Part shown: positions 51,655 through 59,984 of the stretch, one piece after another
Position numbering within the stretch: the stretch's first letter is position 1
Layout: each line of letters starts with the position of its first letter
NCBI RefSeq assembly: GCF_028890485.2
Contig: NZ_JARCHV010000001.1
Coordinates: 1,337,698-1,401,697 of the forward strand
Reading direction: 5' to 3'
Source of the DNA: Planococcus sp. SK3692
GTDB taxonomy: Bacteria; Bacillota; Bacilli; Bacillales_A; Planococcaceae
DNA length: 64,000 nt
The notes under the pieces: generated by a model
Told to the model about the DNA's origin: nothing
What the model saw: the letters and a program-made list of their open reading frames with translations, nothing else
The model's database searches: none
Translations under genes and position numbers: made by a program

Positions 51655-52578
51655 ATGAGCAATGAGAAAATTGTTGAGATTCGCAAGCTCTCAAAGACGA
51701 TCGGCAAAAAGCAGATCATCAAAAACTTGAACTTGGATCTCCATAAAGGGGAAATTACCGGGTTTCTCGGGCCGAACGGGGCAGGCAAAACGACGACGAT
51801 CCGAATGATGGTCGGATTGATGAAGCCGACGCATGGCGATATCCTGATCGGCGGCAAATCGATCCGCACCGATTTCGAAGGAAGCATCGAAAAAGTCGGT
51901 GTCATTGTCGAAAATCCGGAGATGTACAAATTTATGTCCGGCTATAAGAACCTGGTGCATTTCGCACGCATGCATAAAGGCGTGACAAAAGCACGCATCG
52001 ACGAAGTGATACAGCAAGTCGGGATGCAAAACCGAATCAAGGAAAAAGTCGGTTCGTATTCACTCGGTATGCGCCAACGCCTTGGGCTCGCACAAGCACT
52101 CCTCAACAATCCAGAGTTTTTGATTTTGGATGAGCCAACAAACGGGTTGGACCCTGCAGGCATCCGCGAATTCCGCATGTATCTGCGCAAAGTAGCACGC
52201 GAGAACGATGTTGCCATTTTCGTCTCCAGCCATTTGTTGTCGGAGATTGAATTATTGTGCGACCGCATCGCCATTATCCAGAACGGTGAATTGATCGACA
52301 TCAAAAATGTCAACGAACACCAGCAATCTCGCTATTACATAGAAGCCAAGCCTTCTGAGCAGGCGAAACAAGTACTTGAAGAAATCGGCTTCACCGTACA
52401 CCCGCATGAAAACGGCTATTTAATCGATACAGAAGCGGAGCACATTCCGGGCGCCATTAAGCTGCTCACTGCTGCAGGCGTCGATTTATACGCTGTCCAG
52501 CCGCACCGCACGACCTTAGAAGATCAATTCCTTGAAATGACTGGAGGCGGCGAAATTGCTCAAGCTCATACAAAATGA
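51655..52578 (+). CDS. ABC exporter ATPase, BcrA-like
   Basis: A 307-residue ATPase of the ABC-2 exporter group (BcrA/LtnF/YxlF type). Walker A GPNGAGKTT, Q-loop VIVENPEMY, a signature SYSLGMRQRLGLAQ typical of this group, Walker B FLILDEPTNGLDPAG and H-loop SSHLL are intact. The last 80 residues form a small extra domain (YYIEAKPSEQAKQVLEEIGF). ATG at 51655 has AAAGAGGTGG upstream. The next gene encodes its permease with a 23-base overlap. Peptide antibiotics or lipids are possible cargo. Confidence 0.9.
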   Translation: MSNEKIVEIRKLSKTIGKKQIIKNLNLDLHKGEITGFLGPNGAGKTTTIRMMVGLMKPTHGDILIGGKSIRTDFEGSIEKVGVIVENPEMYKFMSGYKNLVHFARMHKGVTKARIDEVIQQVGMQNRIKEKVGSYSLGMRQRLGLAQALLNNPEFLILDEPTNGLDPAGIREFRMYLRKVARENDVAIFVSSHLLSEIELLCDRIAIIQNGELIDIKNVNEHQQSRYYIEAKPSEQAKQVLEEIGFTVHPHENGYLIDTEAEHIPGAIKLLTAAGVDLYAVQPHRTTLEDQFLEMTGGGEIAQAHTK

Positions 52579-53497
52579 ATGGATGAAATTATGGAGCAAA
52601 AAAGCGACATGGATTATGGCGACTCTCCTGATTGTCATCTTATTGGCAAATGCAGGCATCACCAAATGGATCGAATCCACTTCCCCTGCACCCGAGATAG
52701 GGTGGCAGGAAATGGAAGAAATGAACTTGATGTCAGCCCAAGATCAACTGCAAAATCCGGATATCGGCCCTGCTCAACAAGACTATTACGAAGGCCAGGC
52801 CGCCATCGCCGAATACCGGTTAGCTAATGACGCCGAACCGTTTAAAGTTGAAAGCTTGCAGCAACAAGTGCTTGACGGCCATATGATGCTGTCGCTCGTG
52901 ACGCTTTTCACAGTCATCGTTGGCGCAGGAATCGTTGCTTCTGAGTTTTCACAAGGGACGATCAAGATGTTGTTGACCCGTCCAGTTAAGAGATGGAAAA
53001 TACTTACGTCAAAATACATCACCACGATGCTGTTCGCTTTATTGTTTGCAGTGATCACCTTCGCATCCATCGCTTTGTTCAGCTGGATTTTCTTCGGAAT
53101 TGGAGACGGCGCATTCCTGGTGTGGAACGGATCGGAAGTCGTGGAAGGTTCTTACTGGGCGGAAGCATTGAAGTTATCCGTACTCAGCTTGGCGAGCACT
53201 TGGATGATTGGCACGTTTGCATTCATGCTCGGGACAGTTTTCCGTTCGAGTTCACTGGCGATCGGCGTGTCGATTTTCTTGATGTTTGTCGGCGTGCAAC
53301 TCGTCTTCTTGCTCCAGCGCTTTGAAATCGTCAAATATTATTTATTCACGCATACCGATTTGACTCAATTCTATACAGGCTTCATGCCAATTCCGGACAT
53401 CACAATGGCCATGTCGCTCATCGTTTTGACTGTCTATTTCTTGGTCTTTATGGTGATCAGTTATTGGACATTCGCAAAACGCGATGTCACTGCTTGA
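52556..53497 (+). CDS. ABC-2 type permease
   Basis: A 313-residue membrane subunit with six segments. It opens LKLIQNEWMKLWSKKATWIM, a classic ABC-2 start, has a 100-residue extracytosolic loop after the first helix (about residues 40-105), and a QGTIKMLLTRPVKRWKILTSK coupling segment (key part GTIKMLLTRPVKRWKIL) near residue 130. It starts with TTG behind GGAGG, inside the ATPase gene. Together they form one exporter. Confidence 0.88.
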   Translation: MLKLIQNEWMKLWSKKATWIMATLLIVILLANAGITKWIESTSPAPEIGWQEMEEMNLMSAQDQLQNPDIGPAQQDYYEGQAAIAEYRLANDAEPFKVESLQQQVLDGHMMLSLVTLFTVIVGAGIVASEFSQGTIKMLLTRPVKRWKILTSKYITTMLFALLFAVITFASIALFSWIFFGIGDGAFLVWNGSEVVEGSYWAEALKLSVLSLASTWMIGTFAFMLGTVFRSSSLAIGVSIFLMFVGVQLVFLLQRFEIVKYYLFTHTDLTQFYTGFMPIPDITMAMSLIVLTVYFLVFMVISYWTFAKRDVTA

Positions 53498-53504
53498 TGC
53501 ACGC

Positions 53505-53542
53505 AAAAACCCCTTGAACTCTTCAAAGTTCAAGGGGTTTTG
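53505..53542. terminator. Bidirectional terminator after the ABC exporter
   Basis: AAAACCCCTTGAAC pairs with GTTCAAGGGGTTTT between convergent genes. Confidence 0.92.
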
Positions 53543-53546
53543 TCAT

Positions 53547-54161
53547 TCAATAGGCAATGCCGACGCGGCTTTTCAAGAAGTCATCCGAATCCAATTGCTC
53601 ATAAGCAAATAATGCCGTATCGCCAGCCGTGATTTCTTTGCCATCTTCAGGCAAGTAGTTTTCTTCAAAGCGGAAATAACCTTTTGGTTCGCCGTCTGGC
53701 AAATACGTCGGGCACACGATCGTCCAGTCCAGCTCACTTTGTTCCAACGACTTATAGGCTTTTTCATGCTCTTCCGCCGCAAAGGTCAATTGACGCTTTG
53801 AATCCCCGCCTTGGTAGCGGAGCAGCCCTGGGCTCAAGCGGCTGTTCAAAATACCGGCTGTCCCGATGGTGATGATGCGCCGTATGCCTTCTGCTTCCAT
53901 CGCTTTTACAATCAGCGGTGTCGCATCCGATAAGGTGGTCGTTCGGTCGGTGCCGATTGCGCTAATTACGGCATCCGCCCCTTGCAGCGTCTGGCGGATA
54001 TCTTCTTCATTGCGGACATTGCCAACAATTACTTCAAGATTTGAATGCGACTCAAGATCCGCTCTCCGAACCAGCGCTTTCACTTCATGGCCATCGCGAA
54101 GCGCCATATTCAAGACGTATCTCCCGACTCTTCCTGTTGCTCCAAATAAAGCGATTTTCAT
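53547..54161 (-). CDS. NAD(P)H-binding oxidoreductase, atypical SDR (NmrA-like)
   Basis: A 204-residue Rossmann protein of the SDR_a5 type. GATGRVGRYVLNMAL (residues 7-21) is the dinucleotide loop, followed by VKALVRRADLESH and GADAVISAIGTDRTT. It lacks the Tyr-x3-Lys catalytic pair of classical SDRs, as expected for NmrA/YhfK-like proteins. The role is unknown; quinone reduction or redox sensing are common in relatives. GAGGAGG precedes the ATG. Confidence 0.85.
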   Translation of the reverse strand: MKIALFGATGRVGRYVLNMALRDGHEVKALVRRADLESHSNLEVIVGNVRNEEDIRQTLQGADAVISAIGTDRTTTLSDATPLIVKAMEAEGIRRIITIGTAGILNSRLSPGLLRYQGGDSKRQLTFAAEEHEKAYKSLEQSELDWTIVCPTYLPDGEPKGYFRFEENYLPEDGKEITAGDTALFAYEQLDSDDFLKSRVGIAY

Positions 54162-54208
54162 TGTTTCTCAGCCTCCTCAATCATTCCAGTTGTTTATGGA
54201 TATATTTA

Positions 54209-54940
54209 TTATTTGAATAGGTATCCGCGTTTAGCCAATACATCTTTCAGATCAGGGCGATGCGGTTTGTTTAAAAATGCCGCCATCTGTTCGCTCCATT
54301 TAGCGGATTTTTGATTGTTCGAGCGCGCGGCATAATAAGCCATGATTGTCTCGTCATACGCCGGTAAAATCTCTGCGTATTTCGCTTCGTCGTATTCGTT
54401 TTCATGAAGCACAGCTTCTACAGGAAGTCGTGGCTTTACTTCATTGGCTTCGTTTGGCAAGCCGACGGTCAAGCCGTAAACCGGGAAGACGCCTTCGGGC
54501 AAACCTGCGAGTTTACTGATCTCCTCCATATTGTTGCGCACACCGCCGATATAGCAGATGCCATAGCCTTTGGATTCAGCGGCAAGCGCCAAGTTCTGCG
54601 CGAGCAACCCGACATCCGTGACTGCGACCAGCAAGTTCTCGGCCTGGTCGAAGACAATGTCTTCCCCTTGCAGTTTCGCAGCATGGCCCAAGCGGTTATA
54701 GTCGGCGCACATTAAGAACACGGCTCCTGCCCCTTCCATCTGTTTCGGGTTTTTGGACAGCTCGCCAAGACGTTTGCGCTTGTCATCATCTGTCACCCAA
54801 ACGATCGAATATGCTTGTACGAAGTGGGAAGTTGCCGCATGCTGTGCCGCTTCGACCAATTCATGGACTTCTGCGCGCGTTAATTGCTGGTCTTTGTAGT
54901 CGCGGACTGATGCGTGAGATTTCATTAATTCAATGACCAT
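54209..54940 (-). CDS. NADPH-dependent nitro/flavin reductase, NfrA/NfsA type
   Basis: A 243-residue FMN enzyme of the NfsA/Frp branch of nitroreductases. MKSHASVRDYKDQQLTR near the N-terminus binds FMN phosphate, VFLMCADYNR and KGYGICYIGGVRNN near 130-145 complete the site, and VYGLTVGLPNEA near 160 is typical. ATG at 54940 follows GGAGGG, so the five extra codons upstream are dropped. B. subtilis NfrA1 acts in disulphide and oxidative stress. Confidence 0.92.
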   Translation of the reverse strand: MVIELMKSHASVRDYKDQQLTRAEVHELVEAAQHAATSHFVQAYSIVWVTDDDKRKRLGELSKNPKQMEGAGAVFLMCADYNRLGHAAKLQGEDIVFDQAENLLVAVTDVGLLAQNLALAAESKGYGICYIGGVRNNMEEISKLAGLPEGVFPVYGLTVGLPNEANEVKPRLPVEAVLHENEYDEAKYAEILPAYDETIMAYYAARSNNQKSAKWSEQMAAFLNKPHRPDLKDVLAKRGYLFK

Positions 54941-55043
54941 TATGTATCCCTCCAAAGAATCTGTTTCCCTTATCGTACCAAAAACTCTTGGCGGATACTT
55001 GCTTCAGGATTTTTGCTACAATCATGTTACGAGGTGAAATCAC

Positions 55044-55601
55044 TTGAAAACATTCCGCACCGTCTTTTCTTTGCTGTTCTTGTTCATCCTCGGTGCATTT
55101 TTGTTCATTTGGATTGAACGGGAAATCGAAGAGCGCAACGAGCGCTCTGGGCGGCCGCTGCCGACCGGCCTGCACCCTATCATCGAATCCAAACGCGACC
55201 AGCTGATCGCGCAAGCCGAAGAAATTGGCATCGAAATCCTCATCACCGATGGTTTCCGTTCTGTCGAAGAACAAAATGACATCCATGCCCAAGGGCGCAC
55301 ACGCGGCGGCAATATCGTCACTTACGCTGAAGGTGGCGAGTCTTATCATAATTACGGTTTGGCCATCGATTTTGCACTGCGCCTGCCGGACGGTTCAGTC
55401 GTCTGGGACATCCAGCGGGACGGCAACGGAAATGGCCGGCCCGACTGGTTCGAAGTAGCCGACATCGCCAAAGAGCTAGGCTTCGAGTGGGGCGGCGATT
55501 GGGCCCGCTTCAAGGATTACCCCCATCTCCAATTGGATTTCGGCCTATCGATCCGCCAGCTGCAAGATGGCTACCGCCCCGAAGATGTCATCTCCGATTA
55601 A
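55044..55601 (+). CDS. M15-family peptidase, CwlK/VanY-like
   Basis: A 185-residue membrane-anchored peptidase: one N-terminal helix (FRTVFSLLFLFILGAFLFIW, residues 4-23), then a zinc domain. ITDGFRSVEEQNDIHAQG, ESYHNYGLAIDFAL (zinc His and Asp) and FKDYPHLQLDF (third zinc His) match CwlK/L-alanyl-D-glutamate peptidases, which cut cell-wall stem peptides. It starts with TTG behind GAGGTG. The catalytic Glu/Asp before the last His is in WGGDWARF. Confidence 0.9.
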   Translation: MKTFRTVFSLLFLFILGAFLFIWIEREIEERNERSGRPLPTGLHPIIESKRDQLIAQAEEIGIEILITDGFRSVEEQNDIHAQGRTRGGNIVTYAEGGESYHNYGLAIDFALRLPDGSVVWDIQRDGNGNGRPDWFEVADIAKELGFEWGGDWARFKDYPHLQLDFGLSIRQLQDGYRPEDVISD

Positions 55602-55759
55602 GCTGCATAAAAAACAGGAATCGATTCCTGCCAAAAACCGCCATGGAATTCTGGAAAGGCACGACTAAAGGACCGGAATTGGGGTAGTATCCTTATATAG
55701 AGATAGAAACATATGCCAGTACTTTATTTCTGGGTACCAGAAATGGAAAGAGGTTGCCT

Positions 55760-56806
55760 GTGGAACAATTCGCCATCGTCATTCCGGCCTATAAACCGGA
55801 AGAGCCCTGCAAACATACAATCGAAGAAGCGATATCAGCTGGCTTTTCCCGAATCATTGTCGTGAATGATGGCAGCGGGCCCGACTATGCCGGCTTTTTT
55901 GACGAGCTGGAAAAACTGCCGCAAGTGACGTTATTGACTCATGCCATCAACCAAGGGAAAGGGCGCGCGCTGAAAACGGTGTTCCATTATATTCTTAATC
56001 ATCAACTGCCGATCGAAGCCATCATTACCGCTGATGCGGACGGGCAGCATTTGGTATCGGATATGGTTAAAATCGCCGATGCACTTGAAGCTTCGCCGAA
56101 CCATGTGGTGCTTGGTGCCAGGGATTTCACGCAGCCGGGCATCCCGTTCCGCAGCCGCTTCGGCAACCGCTTCACGCGCGCGTTGTTCCGCTTGTCGACC
56201 GGCGCGGACTTAACAGACACGCAGACCGGCCTGCGCGGCATTCCCGTGAAATTTTTGCCAAGGCTTCTCGATGTGCTCGGCGAACGTTTTGAATACGAAA
56301 TGAATATGCTTGCGGCGTTAAAAAAGAATTACATACCGGTATCGGAAGTGACGATTGAAACCGTTTATTTGGATGAGAATAAGTCATCCCATTTCCACCC
56401 GCTCCGCGACTCTTACCATATCTACAAAATCTTTTTATTCTACGGTATATCAGGCGCGGCCTCATTTGGCCTAGATATCGCCTTGTTCTGGCTATTTGTC
56501 CAGCTTTTGCGCGACGAATCGCCAGAAGCGTTCATTATTCTCGCAACGATCGCGGCACGCATTCTGTCTTCCCTGTTCAATTACTATATCAACCGTAATA
56601 AAGTCTTTAAGCAGGGCTCGAAACAATCCTTGTTGCGCTATTATATACTGGCTGCCTTCATCATGGGCGTCTCCGCTGCATCGGTCCACTTCTTGTATGC
56701 AGAATGGCTCGGCCGCGGAGAAGTGATCTTAAAAGTGATGGTCGATACGGTGTTGTTCATCTTCGGCTTCGTGGCCCAGCGCGCTTGGGTTTTCCGTAAA
56801 GAATAA
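55760..56806 (+). CDS. Glycosyltransferase family 2 fused to GtrA domain
   Basis: A 348-residue fusion. Residues 1-215 form a GT-A domain of the polyprenyl-phosphate mannosyl/glucosyltransferase type: IVIPAYKPEE, VVNDGSG, the DxD in TADADGQH and DTQTGLRG. Residues from about 220 form a GtrA domain with four membrane helices (FYGISGAASFGLDIALFW, FNYYINRNKVFKQ, VDTVLFIFGFVAQRAWVF). It should charge undecaprenyl phosphate with sugar and flip it for wall or teichoic-acid decoration. GTG at 55760 suits AAAGAGG; TTG at 55754 is too close. Confidence 0.9.
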   Translation: MEQFAIVIPAYKPEEPCKHTIEEAISAGFSRIIVVNDGSGPDYAGFFDELEKLPQVTLLTHAINQGKGRALKTVFHYILNHQLPIEAIITADADGQHLVSDMVKIADALEASPNHVVLGARDFTQPGIPFRSRFGNRFTRALFRLSTGADLTDTQTGLRGIPVKFLPRLLDVLGERFEYEMNMLAALKKNYIPVSEVTIETVYLDENKSSHFHPLRDSYHIYKIFLFYGISGAASFGLDIALFWLFVQLLRDESPEAFIILATIAARILSSLFNYYINRNKVFKQGSKQSLLRYYILAAFIMGVSAASVHFLYAEWLGRGEVILKVMVDTVLFIFGFVAQRAWVFRKE

Positions 56807-56835
56807 AGACTGTCACACATATTTGGCCAGCATAG

Positions 56836-56870
56836 AAAAAGAGCGGAAGCTTAGGCTTCCGCTCTTTTTT
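56836..56870. terminator. Bidirectional terminator between GT2-GtrA and symporter genes
   Basis: AAAAGAGCGGAAGC pairs with GCTTCCGCTCTTTT around TTAG between convergent genes. Confidence 0.92.
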
Positions 56871-58549
56871 CAATGCTCTGGGCGTTTGGTTTCGACCGGG
56901 TCAGTGCGCCATACTTCACCGTCTTTATAAGTCATGCCTTCCGGATAACGCAAGTCCAGCACTTCTTCTTGTGTTTCTTTTGATGGCGGCTTCGTCGCCA
57001 ATGAAACGATGATAATCGTCAAAATCGCTGCCGTTGCCCCGAAGACACCAGCGCCTGTATCGATAATGCCGAGAATTGTAAAGCCGCCGAACTTCGCAGC
57101 GAAAATATACGTCAAGGTGACCGTCAAACCGACCAGCATGCCCGCAATGACGCCTGGCCCGTTTGCCCTTCTCCACCACACGCCGAGAATCAGTGCCGGG
57201 AAGAACGTTCCAGATGCAAGCGCAAAAGCCCATGCCACAATCTGCGTGATCGCGCCTGGTGGATTGAGCGCCACAATGCCGGCTGCGACCGTTGCGATGA
57301 TGATTGACGAACGGCCGACCAACAGTCGCTGGCTTTCCGTTGCTTTCGGGTTGATGGAACGATAATAGATATCTTGCGACAAAGCGGCCGAGATGGCAAT
57401 CATCAGCCCGCCTGCTGTAGACAATGCCGCAGCCATTGCGCCAGCCGCCATCAAGCCGACAACAAAGACGCCGAGATTGGCGATTTCCGGTGTCGCCATG
57501 ACCACGATATCGTTGCTGATGACGATTTCTTCCCATTGCAGGATGCCATCGCCATTTGTATCAGCCACCGATAATGAGCCGGTGTTAACCCAGGACGTAG
57601 TCCAAGCCGGAAGATCGGCGATCGAAGAACCCGCTACTTGAGTCATTAGGATGAAACGTGAAAATGCTGCGTAAGCCGGTGCTGACAAGTAAAGCAAACC
57701 GATGAACAACAAAGCCCATGCACCGCTCCAACGGGCTGCTTTCATTGTAGAAACCGTATAGAAACGCACGATAACGTGAGGCAAACCGGCGGTACCGGCC
57801 ATCAATGTGAACATAAGTGCAAGAAACTGCCATTTGGTTGCTTCCGTAAACGGCACGACGTATTCAGAAACGCCGAGCTGCTGGTCGAGCTGTTGAAGTT
57901 CCCCGATGATCTGCCCGTAAGACAGCCAAGGAATCGGATTGCTCGTCAATTGAAGCGACATGAAAATGACTGGAATTAAATAGGCGATGATCAAAACCAA
58001 GTATTGCGCTACCTGTGTCCACGTAATCCCTTTCATCCCGCCAAGTGCCGAGTAGAAAGCGATTAAGACAACGCCGATGATGGTTCCGACCGCTGTTGGC
58101 ACTTCCAAAAGCCGGCCGATTACGACGCCGGATCCTGACAGCTGGCCAATAGAGTATGTAAAACTGATGATGATCGTAGCAACTGCCGCGATCAAGCGGG
58201 CGGTGCTGCTGCTATAGCGATCGCCGATAAACTCCGGCACCGTGTAGCGCCCAGACTTTCGAAGCTGCGGCGCCAATAGGAACGTCAAAAGTAAATAACC
58301 GCCTGTCCAACCCATGATATAGGCAAGGCCGTCATATCCGAGCAGCATGACCGTCCCGGCCATCCCGATGAACGACGCGGCGCTCATCCAGTCGGCGCCG
58401 ATTGCCATCCCGTTGAACACTGCGGGAACATTGCGCCCGGCTACATAAAAGTCTGATGTTTGCCTGGCCATATTGTAGACGGCGATGCCGATATACAAGC
58501 CGAATGTTGCCAGGATCAATACAAGTGATACGAGAAATTGTGAATCCAC
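56870..58549 (-). CDS. Sodium/solute symporter large subunit with EF-hand loop
   Basis: A 559-residue SSS-family carrier with thirteen segments, like ActP/YjcG and the VC_2705-type 'large subunit' that pairs with a DUF4212 protein. Early DFYVAGRNVPAVFNGMAIGADWMSAASFIG (key part GADWMSAASFIG) and GLPHVIVRFYTV near 255 bind sodium and substrate. Residues 330-341, DTNGDGILQWEE, form a perfect EF-hand calcium loop between membrane helices. Acetate or another short carboxylate is the likely cargo. It is third in an operon behind a cre site. Confidence 0.9.
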   Translation of the reverse strand: MDSQFLVSLVLILATFGLYIGIAVYNMARQTSDFYVAGRNVPAVFNGMAIGADWMSAASFIGMAGTVMLLGYDGLAYIMGWTGGYLLLTFLLAPQLRKSGRYTVPEFIGDRYSSSTARLIAAVATIIISFTYSIGQLSGSGVVIGRLLEVPTAVGTIIGVVLIAFYSALGGMKGITWTQVAQYLVLIIAYLIPVIFMSLQLTSNPIPWLSYGQIIGELQQLDQQLGVSEYVVPFTEATKWQFLALMFTLMAGTAGLPHVIVRFYTVSTMKAARWSGAWALLFIGLLYLSAPAYAAFSRFILMTQVAGSSIADLPAWTTSWVNTGSLSVADTNGDGILQWEEIVISNDIVVMATPEIANLGVFVVGLMAAGAMAAALSTAGGLMIAISAALSQDIYYRSINPKATESQRLLVGRSSIIIATVAAGIVALNPPGAITQIVAWAFALASGTFFPALILGVWWRRANGPGVIAGMLVGLTVTLTYIFAAKFGGFTILGIIDTGAGVFGATAAILTIIIVSLATKPPSKETQEEVLDLRYPEGMTYKDGEVWRTDPVETKRPEH

Positions 58550-58613
58550 TGCTTCTCCCCCTTGTCAATTATCCAATTTTATCCATCACTCTCATTTCAT
58601 TGGAAACCGTGCG

Positions 58614-58892
58614 CTATTTCTTGTCTTCCAGATCTTGGTCCAACCCAAATTTCTTGTCGATCCGGTCGTTAATGATCGCGTTAACGAACAGCAAGATGAT
58701 GAAGGTCAACACAGCCCCTTGCGCTCCCATGAAATAATGGAAAGGCATTCCATTGACGCTGAAGCCGGACAATTCCTCCGCGAACATGACAACCCCAAAA
58801 GATGCTGAAAACCCAATCAATAAATAGATGGTGACCAATATGGTACGAGTCCGGAAATACGCATCTGCTTGTTTTTTATCGATTTTCCTCAA
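58614..58892 (-). CDS. DUF4212 symporter small subunit
   Basis: A 92-residue protein with two membrane helices (TILVTIYLLIGFSASFGVVM and GAQGAVLTFIILLFVNAII) and the family start KKQADAYFR and end of DUF4212. It partners the large symporter downstream. The start is uncertain: TTG at 58892 has AAGGGG seven bases upstream, while GTG at 58901 is in the same frame but touches that site, so I prefer TTG. Confidence 0.88.
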   Translation of the reverse strand: MRKIDKKQADAYFRTRTILVTIYLLIGFSASFGVVMFAEELSGFSVNGMPFHYFMGAQGAVLTFIILLFVNAIINDRIDKKFGLDQDLEDKK

Positions 58893-58942
58893 ATTACTCA
58901 CCCCTTTGCCAGTTTAGAAGCCGAATTCCTCTATTGCGAAGT

Positions 58943-59128
58943 TCACCCCCTCAACTGGAAAATGAAACGGACTGTATCCAGGAATGGAAGTGGCACCATA
59001 ATGACTTTGACGAGCATGAATGCAAAAATCGATGCGAATGGAAGGAAAAAGTAGACCACCTTCCGCTTTCTTAACCCTGCTACTACAGACACGATGGTAA
59101 TAAGGCTCAATGTAAGAACCCAGATCAT
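58943..59128 (-). CDS. Small membrane protein heading the symporter operon
   Basis: A 61-residue protein with two hydrophobic segments (VLTLSLITIVSVVAGL and FFLPFASIFAFMLVKVIMVP) around a basic turn (RKRK). I do not know the family. ATG at 59128 follows AAGGAG, and the gene lies 50 bases before the DUF4212 gene and 17 bases after a cre site, so it heads the operon. It could be an extra subunit or regulator of the symporter. Confidence 0.72.
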   Translation of the reverse strand: MIWVLTLSLITIVSVVAGLRKRKVVYFFLPFASIFAFMLVKVIMVPLPFLDTVRFIFQLRG

Positions 59129-59144
59129 CGACTCACTCCTTCTT

Positions 59145-59158
59145 TGGAAACGCTAACA
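59145..59158. promoter_or_regulatory. CcpA cre site of the symporter operon
   Basis: TGGAAACGCTAACA fits TGNAANCGNWWNCA at every fixed position. It lies 17-30 bases before the first start codon, the same distance as at the acyl-CoA synthetase gene. Confidence 0.78.
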
Positions 59159-59372
59159 AATATAGCTACGGACGACCTAGCACTGACGATGATTCGCCTC
59201 TCCCCCTCCCTTTCCATTTTAAGGATAATAGATGGTTTCTTTTTTCATTATTCTAAAACTTCTGTTAATTGTCAATGCATTATTATAATAAGATTTAAAC
59301 AAAATATCTTTTGAACTCCATATATTACAGGTCGAAATTTTATCGCTTTGCTATGCCATCAAGCGAAACGCC
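59159..59372. other. Spacer upstream of the symporter operon
   Basis: This A/T-rich stretch of about 210 bases contains no gene or repeat I can support; it probably holds the promoter of the minus-strand operon. Confidence 0.5.
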
Positions 59373-59413
59373 ATAAAAAAATGAGCCTACATTCATAAAA
59401 GAATGCAGGCTCA
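59373..59413 (-). terminator. Terminator of the rib operon
   Basis: GATGAGCCTGCATTC pairs with GAATGTAGGCTCAT (one wobble) and is followed by seven T on the minus strand, about 90 bases after ribH. Confidence 0.88.
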
Positions 59414-59504
59414 TCTTGTTTATTCACTTGTATTAAATGACTGATAGTCAGAAAAATATCTGGTTCATTCCGCCAATCTAAAACCTGTTTTCAGCTCTTT
59501 GGGA

Positions 59505-59972
59505 TCAGTCGAATGCTTTCATCAAATTGCCCATTTCAACTGCAGAAACTGCCGCTTCGTAGCCTTTGTTTCCGGCTTTCGTGCCAGCGCGTTCAATCGC
59601 CTGCTCGATCGTTTCCGTCGTCAAGACACCGAAAATGACCGGAACGCCTGTCGACATGCCGGCTTGCGCAATGCCTTTTGCCGCTTCGCTGCAGACATAA
59701 TCGTAATGCGTCGTCGAACCGCGAATCACGGTGCCAAGTGCGATGACGGCGTCGTATTTTTTCGTTTCCGCCATTTTTTTCGCGACCAGCGGCAATTCAA
59801 ATGCTCCCGGTACCCAGGCAGTATCGATGTTTTCCTTATTGACGCCGTGGCGCACCAAGCCGTCGACGGCACCGTCCAGCAGGCGAGACGTGATAAAGTC
59901 ATTGAATCTTCCTGTAACGATTGCTATTTTTAAATCCGAGCCGATCAAATTTGCTTCGTAAACTGTTTCCAT
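59505..59972 (-). CDS. ribH: 6,7-dimethyl-8-ribityllumazine synthase
   Basis: A 155-residue lumazine synthase that condenses the ribityl-pyrimidine with dihydroxybutanone phosphate. [23 protein letters not shown] near residue 55, [15 protein letters not shown] with the catalytic His near 88, and [16 protein letters not shown] are typical. The ATG at 59972 has AAGGAG. It is last in ribD-E-BA-H and is expected to form an icosahedral capsid around riboflavin synthase. Confidence 0.96.
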   Translation of the reverse strand: METVYEANLIGSDLKIAIVTGRFNDFITSRLLDGAVDGLVRHGVNKENIDTAWVPGAFELPLVAKKMAETKKYDAVIALGTVIRGSTTHYDYVCSEAAKGIAQAGMSTGVPVIFGVLTTETIEQAIERAGTKAGNKGYEAAVSAVEMGNLMKAFD

Positions 59973-59984
59973 TGTAAACACTCC

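Noticed and set aside
55609-55633. CAGGAATCGATTCCTG palindrome after the M15 peptidase gene as its terminator
   Set aside because: On the gene's own strand it has no T-run behind it; the T-run is on the other strand, where no gene ends.
56925-57536. 203-residue frame overlapping the symporter gene
   Set aside because: His/Arg-rich out-of-frame translation of the symporter coding sequence, with no ribosome binding site.
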